NCBI GenBank assembly: GCA_022592435.1
Contig: JABYQS010000081.1
Coordinates: 101,829-165,828, forward strand
DNA from: Cerioporus squamosus
Taxonomy: Eukaryota > Basidiomycota > Agaricomycetes > Polyporales > Polyporaceae
Direction of reading: 5' to 3'
Length of the DNA stretch: 64,000 bases
Numbering within the stretch: the first letter of the stretch is position 1; each line of letters begins with the position of its first letter. The notes under the pieces are model-generated. The model had not been told where the DNA came from, made no database searches, and saw only the letters and a program-made list of their open reading frames with translations. The translations under genes and the position numbers were made by a program. Shown here one piece after another: positions 58,264-64,000 of this stretch.

Positions 58264-60990
58264 ATGCCTGAGAACTCCAGCTCGAAGAAGAAGAAGAAGC
58301 AAGAAGCTGTGAAGCCGCCGAAGAAAAGGAAGCTTATACCAGCACGCCCACCTGGACAGCTCGGACGTGAGAAGAACGGAGGTTATAACCTCCCGACAGC
58401 TATGAATCTTGGCAGAAAAGGCACACCCAAGATGATATACAACCGCATCGCCGTACCTATTTTTTCTGTATTTGTTTGAGCGCATATACTCACCCAAGTT
58501 TCTCTTTAGCAAGATGTGCGACAACTGGCCAACATACATCTCAACACCAAGAAGTCATTCAGAAAGCAATCACCGGACGCTGTGACAGCGGTTTGTAAGC
58601 TGGTAAGCACCACATCTTTATTCCCTTGTAACTCACCTGGACGCTCCGTATAGATGGAGAAGAGGCATCCCGATCTTGCCTGCTACGACTCAACTGGCCA
58701 GTGCGAGACCTCCTCACTCAGTACCTCAACAATCACAAGGGCAGGATCAAGGATTGGCGCAAGAACAGGCAAGCTCCAGCTGAAGACGATACTAGGTGGG
58801 ATCCGTATGGGGCAAGCGTAGACGTCGACCTGGAGGATGAGTCCGACGATGACTTGCGTCACAGCGAGCCGGATGGCACTGGCCCGGAGGATGACGCCAT
58901 GGACATAGACCCTACCGAGCTTTGGCAAGGCAATCAGTATAACCACCTTGATGATAGCGCTACTCGCAGCGGGGAGGGCAAGGCTGGAGCGCAAAGAAGC
59001 ACGCAACTGGCATGGGCAAGGACTTGAAGAAGGCTTCAGCATCTGGAACAGCATCGAAGACAGCTTCAGGTAGCGGCAACAACGACCGCATACAGTCATT
59101 GGGCGGCCAGGCAAAGCAGAAGGGTTGGTGTCCACATCTGGTTTCCCCCCATCTGTCGCTGATGTTCACAACTCAATAGCCGCCGCCAATCCAGAAGCCA
59201 GTCGGGAAGCAACGCAGGTCAAGGGTCCGACCATCCGGCTGCCGCCAACTGCTGGCATGACCTTCAACCGCAACCGCAAGAGAATGATAGTAGTAAGCTC
59301 TGCCTCTTCCTCCGCTCGTTTTCGAAGCTTGTCTGACCAGTTGGTCTGTCTAGCTCTCGGATATGTCGGAAGACGAGGAGGAGGACGAGGAAGAGGCGGA
59401 GTTGATCAAGCCGTGGACGGCCGGGTGGCAGGATGGCGTTGAAGAAGACTTCAGGCTGCAGGATGCCACACTGAACCTTCCAGATGTAGCGTCACCAGGA
59501 CCGTCTGGTAGCACCCAAGGAAGATCGCGCATGGATATCGCACTGGTACGCCTGCGATCCGATCATAGAGTGACCATGATTGATACTATCTCACCGATAG
59601 CCGTCACCTCTGCGCGGGCCTACTCCGAGTCCTCTCCCACTCAAGGGCAAAGGGAAGCAGCGTGCTCAGCCTGTGCGGACACCAACTCCTGTCAGAAGTG
59701 ATGATGACGGTTCAAGCATTGGTTCGGTGTTACAAGAGATTCGGGAGGACGACATCGACGAGGAGAAGAGCAGAAACCCAAACCCCACTATGTGTCCTGA
59801 GACCGGTTGTCGGGACCTCATCCCTGAGACCCGAGTGGCAAGCTCGCTCTGCTGCTCCGGACCCGTGCACACGCTCTCATCAATAATCAAGCTGACCAGC
59901 AGCGCATGCGAGAACTCCACTACGCGATCTGCCAGGAGGTCAAGGCTGCCTTGCTCGTGGACGTTGCGCAGGCGTCGGGATGGCCCATGACATTCAAACC
60001 AGCTACGCTGTCAAGTGCTGTAGAGACACTCCAAACGCGCATCGCGGAGATTGCACGCAACCCGGAGGAACTGTCGGTCATGTGGCGGGTCCAGGGGCTC
60101 AAGACTCCTCTCTCGACGATTGCGGCTATTTGGCAAAAGGGCAGCGGGCGAGACTCCGCCCTTGCCCTTGGTACAGCAATTGTGGCGGCGAGGGTCGGAT
60201 TGTGAGTGTGGATGTCCTCTCCGAACTGCTTGACGGAACTAATACCAGATGCACACAACAGTTTCGGCGAGCAAGGAGAAGCTGTGATTCTCTCCGTCCT
60301 TGAACGCATCCTGCCTGAATGGGAGCTGAAGACGGTGGCTGACGCATACTACCCTCTGCCAGAGGATGCCTTTCGCCACCTGATTCTAGCCCCAGAGGTC
60401 GCAGTGATGTTGATCAGCGCGATGCGAAAGATTCCGCGACTTGAAGCTGTTGAGGTCATGCTGAAAGCTCGAACTACGGCTACTCGAGGTTCACCTTGGA
60501 CAACAGCACTCCCACGAACATGGTTATCGCGGAGAACCATCGGTTGTACCGGCAGCTCGAGGTGAGTCTGTGTTGATGCTCCTCAGTAACAGGCACTGAT
60601 GTAGAACCTGTCACCGCCTGGTCAGAAACAACATGATGCGGAGACTGTGAAGGGCTTGGTGGATGTGCAGCCTGCTCCACTCGTCGCATTGTCAGCGCAG
60701 AGCGGGGCCCGCATTACCCGGAGTGCAGTCCGGCAAGCTGCAGCTGCCAGCTCCTCAGGCATCACAGCGGACGCAGCACCTGTGCCCGCGACGAACACCC
60801 CGGCAGCGAGCACTGCAGGAGCTCGTGGAGCTCCCATGAAGACCACCAAGCCCCACCCAAGGCCCGTCAAGAAGGACAAGGCGGCCGAGGGCAAGAAGGC
60901 AGAAACAGCGAAACCTGCTGGCGGTCCCCGCATCCTCAGCTTGACAGATTTCCCCCGGGTACGTCCCATATCTTCTCAGGACCATCATGG
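58264..60990 (+). pseudogene. Companion gene of the Plavaka-type element, frame-disrupted
   Basis: A plus-strand gene divergent from the transposase. Exon 1 starts at 58264 (MPENSSSKKKKKQEAVKPPK: Lys-rich, NLS-like, then PGQLGREKNGGYNLPTAMNL). The next exon (58511 to about 58601) encodes QDVRQLANIHLNTKKSFRKQ. After another intron the frame reads MEKRHPDLACYDS, then must shift by one base near 58690 to continue as WPVRDLLTQYLNNHKGRIKD. Two overlapping GTAAGC donors near 58590 allow an alternative open path. Downstream come acidic and low-complexity parts, helical segments (QRMRELHYAICQEVKAALLV; AEIARNPEELSVMWRVQGLK; PLPEDAFRHLILAPEVAVML) and a Lys/Pro/Ala-rich tail. Genes of this type recur beside such transposases in agaricomycetes. 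No known domain; possibly a DNA-binding accessory protein. Confidence 0.55.
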
Positions 60991-61103
60991 CATTAGTCTG
61001 ACGTGAGCCCAGCCATCCGCTCCGAAAGGTCGCGCCAGGACTCTACGTCGCTGAACCTCTCCCTCATCACCGACGCTCTCTCTTCCGTCAGACTCTCTCT
61101 CAC

Positions 61104-61366
61104 TGTCGCCAAACCTCTCTCTCTCTGCCCAAACCTCTCTCTCCGTCTCGAAACCTCTCGCTCAGTCGCCAAACTGCTCGCTCAGTCGCCAAACCTCTCT
61201 CTCTGTCGCCAAACCTCTCTCTCCGTCTCGAAACCTCGCGCTCAGTCGCCAAACTGCTCGCTCAGTCGCCAAACCTCTCTCTGTCGCCAAACCTCTCTCT
61301 CCGTCTCGAAACCTCTCGCTCAGTCGCCACACTGCTTGCTCAGTCGCCAAACTGCTCGCTCTGTTG
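61104..61366 (+). repeat. Minisatellite: TCGCCAAAC...CTCTC units with 80-bp higher-order period
   Basis: Units built on GTCGCCAAACYKCTCKCTC alternate with GTCTCGAAACCTCTCGCTCA. An 80-bp block (61161-61240) is repeated almost exactly at 61241-61318, with partial copies on both sides. Confidence 0.85.
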
Positions 61367-61631
61367 TCTGCATGTACTTGTCAACATTATTCCATTATTC
61401 CCGCTCTTGTTCACCTCTACCTCCACCCTCCTTCACTTGCGGACTCACTGTTCTGCCTACATCTCTCGCTGGTTCACCAGCTAGAACGCTCGGTCAGATA
61501 CTGGTATGCGCTACATCTTTCACGTACATATTACCACACGCTCGTTGCTGTAGATGCATGTCATTGATAACACTTGAAGGATATATTGAACGCAATTGCC
61601 CCAGCAGACAGCATGTACAACCAACTACATG

Positions 61632-63767
61632 CTAAAGCCCCTTCGGCTGCATGGCCGCGCGTGTCCTCGACCTCGTAACTCGACCAGACAACAATGGTAT
61701 AGTACCGACCCCTGCATCCCGACATTCCAGCTGCTTGCGCTTACCTAGAACGACAGTGGACAGAGGAGTATCCGTGTCCGAGTCATCCTCCTCCACGTCA
61801 TCCGGATCTTCGTCTGGGATAGTGTCACTGTCTTCTGCCCCGTACGGGGCTTCCTCTTCTTCTAGAGCACGCAGCTGGGCTCGGATGCGGTGCATATAGC
61901 CGGAGACAACTTGCAGCCCTTTCTGTATATCTCTCTTGCGCGGATTCTTGTACGGCCGTCCAGGCTTGCCTGTCCGGTGCTGAGCTATGTGAGTACTCGA
62001 GTAGGTAAGCCACTGACAATGCTCACCGTCTTTTTACGACCGGGCTTCCACTTCACGCTCACGTCTTGCACGTTCTCCACCATCTCCCGGAATGACGCTA
62101 TGCCAACAGTCGTATTGTTCGCGAGACGTCGCATGTCTGGAGCAAGCGTCTGAAACCTTGACTCGTCAGTACAGTACTGGAAGAACGGCCGCCTTCTCTG
62201 CGCACCAGCTGATCATTCAGAGCAAGATGCCACGACTCTGGCCGGCGCGCTCGGATCACGGAATAGAACTTCACAGATCCTCTGCTTATAAACGTACACC
62301 GGCAAGATCTTGTACGAAGCTCGGTGATGGCAATGGACGAGCTATCAAACTCGTCTCCTAAAGCACACGTCAGACGTGTCATACAGATGAAGTCAAAGCG
62401 CTACTCACCGATAGTATGGGTCTGGTCCAACAGACCTGATGACGCCAGCTGGTTATAGAAGTCTGGGCTTACATTCACGAAGCTCTTTCGGTAGACGTGG
62501 ACATAGCGGGATATATAGTTGCGGTGCGACCGGTAGTTGAAAGCGAATGGATTTGGATGGTTTGCCGGCGGAGCGACAACCTCCAGGAAGTGATCTGATG
62601 ACCACAGGGCCATGTACCGGACAAGAACGTCCAAGAAACGGTCGAACTCCGGCTTGTCAGCGCAAAGCTGGATCGTCGGCATGCCTGGCCAGAGTCCGAC
62701 AAGGTGCAGGAGATCATTCGCAGTATGCTTCCCTAGACCGTTGAAAACAGTCTGCACGGCGTATAGAGAGACAATGATGGGAAGTTGCGCTGCACGGGCA
62801 TTCGGATGGGCGACGACCTCCGATCTCCATGCTGCTACTCGTTCCATTGCCTCGCCGGTTTCATTCGCCCAGTCGGGACCGTGGTCTTCGTCCCATAGCA
62901 TTGACCAGAACTAGCTATGAGTGAGAATGGTTCGCAAGAGAGCGACTGAACCCGACACTGACCTGAGATCCCACCGTCAGGTCTCCATCCATCCAGAGCT
63001 GACTACGGCTCAGGACATGCAGGCGCACCAGACGAGCGAAATCAGTGACAAGGATAGCACAGTCTTGACATACGACCGCTGCAAATATGTTGATATATCG
63101 GTCACTGAAGTCGACCGCTGCAGGAGAACCTGGAACAACAAAGCGCGATGGCAAGGCGAACGACCTCAGCCGCTTTGCCTTTGCCTTGTTCTTGTTGGGA
63201 CCAGGTCGGCAGTGTTCCGTCAAGGCGTAGAAGTCTTCAAGGGATACAACGAAAACTGAGGCTTCGAGGCCGAGGTGAATACGGACGGCGTGCTGTCAGA
63301 ATTGACATGGGAGTTAAAGCATGGCAGTAAGTGGAACACGGTCACTTACATAACCTGCAGCAATCACCAGCTCCTTGCCTCTTGATGCGACTGAGACAGG
63401 GCCATCCGCCAACAAACGCAAGAGGGGAGCGAACTTCTTCCATGCCCTCGACTTGACGCGTTCCGCATCGAATGGATCGGCTTTGGTTCCTCCATGCGAT
63501 CCAACGGCTCTTCGATGGCTGGGTCGTAGCCAAGGGATGTCCAGGTCAGGGTGTCGTAGCTTTTGGTCTTTGTTCCAACAGCATGGCACCGGAAGAAAAA
63601 CTTCCAATGTCCTGCATGGCACACATACATCAGTAATAAGCTTCCCGCCAACCATGGTAGAGCTCGGACTCACCGAGAAGCATCAGTCCATCATTTTTTT
63701 TGGGATAATTGTCTATGAGTGTCCGGAGATTATGTTCAATCGCCTTCAGGACGTCTACTTCGGGCAT
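61632..63767 (-). pseudogene. Degenerate multi-exon gene of unknown function in the transposon
   Basis: On the minus strand a protein can be followed across several exons: MPEVDVLKAIEHNLRTLIDN (63767), GHWKFFFRCHAVGTKTKSYD (to about 63490), KADPFDAERVKSRAWKKFAP, HAVRIHLGLEASVFVVSLED (63280), FWSMLWDEDHGPDWANETGE (62900), then SRFQTLAPDMRRLANNTTVG (62165), a PGRKK end, and an acidic C-terminal exon ending at 61632 (VTRSRTRAAMQPKGL). Good splice sites join most parts. Frame changes near 63480 and 62310 and an in-frame TGA near 62210 show decay, or base errors. No domain is recognised. It may be element cargo, or an older host-derived gene; its 5' end may lie further right. Confidence 0.5.
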
Positions 63768-64000
63768 GGGTGACGTATCCGCGAACGAAGTAGCAAGTAG
63801 ACGAGTACGAATGAAGACGAGCTCGCGACGTCGCGCCTCAGAGTCAGTCGACGCGACCTGTCACCCAGTGTGACACTAGCGCCCGGCTGAATGTCAAAGT
63901 CGCAATTGTTAACGAACGTCTTATGCACAAACTCCCTATTTTTTTGCTTCAACGCAACTCTAATAGATGTAGGCTACCTAGAGAAATTGTTTTCACCCGT
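63768..64000. other. Right edge, putative subterminal region of the transposon
   Basis: No gene. The final bases (TTTTCACCCGT) resemble the inverted left terminus of the element; see the transposon entry. Confidence 0.4.

Larger units (their letters stand above)
51994..64000. mobile_element. Probable CACTA/Plavaka-type DNA transposon (right end cut by the window)
   Basis: The left terminus reads CACTACGGGAAGTAAACCC at 51994, the CACTA hallmark, followed by clustered CAATGT/ACATTG motifs. Inside are a Tnp2-type transposase (54828-58057, minus), a companion gene (58264 onward, plus) and a third degenerate gene (minus). The last bases of the window, read inward on the minus strand, are ACGGGTGAAAACAATTT. 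This resembles the left end after its CACT (ACGGGAAGTAAACCCATT), so the right terminus may be completed four bases past the window. CACTA elements make a 3-bp duplication; the left flank is AGG (51991-51993). The boundary call is inferential; the transposase content is firm. Confidence 0.6.

Noticed and set aside
61003..61635. 210-codon plus-strand open frame
   Set aside because: Most of it is translated minisatellite (repeating SLS/RQTS units), with no sign of a gene outside the repeat.
1..64000. LTR retrotransposon or viral remnant
   Set aside because: I saw no long direct repeats with TG...CA ends, no reverse transcriptase or integrase motifs and no capsid-like frames. The mobile DNA here is of DNA-transposon type.

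Overview
The window looks like nuclear DNA of an agaricomycete (mushroom-forming) basidiomycete, probably a wood-decay type. It is GC-rich with compact multi-exon genes. Most introns are about 50-70 nt with GTRNGT donors and CTRAY branch sites. It carries gene families typical of that group: FunK1 fungal protein kinases, microsomal P450s, a Tnp2/Plavaka-type CACTA transposase, and a LisH/LUFS Flo8-like regulator. One intronless tRNA-Ile(AAU) gene is present. No species call is possible from the sequence alone.

Layout: (1) 1-14 kb. Three tandem, same-strand, intronless FAD monooxygenase paralogues (1220-2470, 10712-11911, 12715-13926). Between the first and second lie two divergently transcribed single-pass membrane protein genes (3520-6775 minus, 7482-9536 plus), both with a first intron over 1 kb. 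(2) 15-25 kb. P450-1 (plus), tRNA-Ile, FunK1-1 (minus), a 562-bp hAT-like MITE with a perfect 8-bp target duplication, then P450-2 (minus). (3) 25-28.5 kb. A gene-poor, decayed stretch ending in a probably broken coding region. (4) 28.5-40.5 kb. Housekeeping-like genes: pyridoxal kinase (minus), a large multi-START-domain membrane protein (plus), and the LisH-domain regulator (plus). (5) 42-51.3 kb. FunK1-3 pseudogene, a P450 3' fragment (pseudogene), and FunK1-2, all plus. The P450-fragment/FunK1-2 block is an inverted duplicate of the P450-2/FunK1-1 block 22-27 kb away. (6) 52-64 kb. A probable large CACTA/Plavaka transposon. It starts with a CACTACGGG terminus at 51994 and may end exactly at or just past the right edge of the window. 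It contains a frameshifted transposase, a companion gene of unknown function, a minisatellite and a third degenerate gene.

How the genes relate: the three FAD monooxygenases and two intact P450s make a local concentration of oxidative tailoring enzymes. No terpene cyclase, PKS or NRPS core enzyme is visible, so calling it a biosynthetic cluster would be speculation. The P450 and FunK1 copies alternate (P450-1, FunK1-1, P450-2, FunK1-3 pseudogene, P450 pseudogene, FunK1-2), as if a P450-FunK1 cassette had been amplified and partly lost. Exon boundaries below were worked out by hand from splice signals, reading-frame phase and comparison between paralogues. Within each intact multi-exon gene the phases sum correctly.
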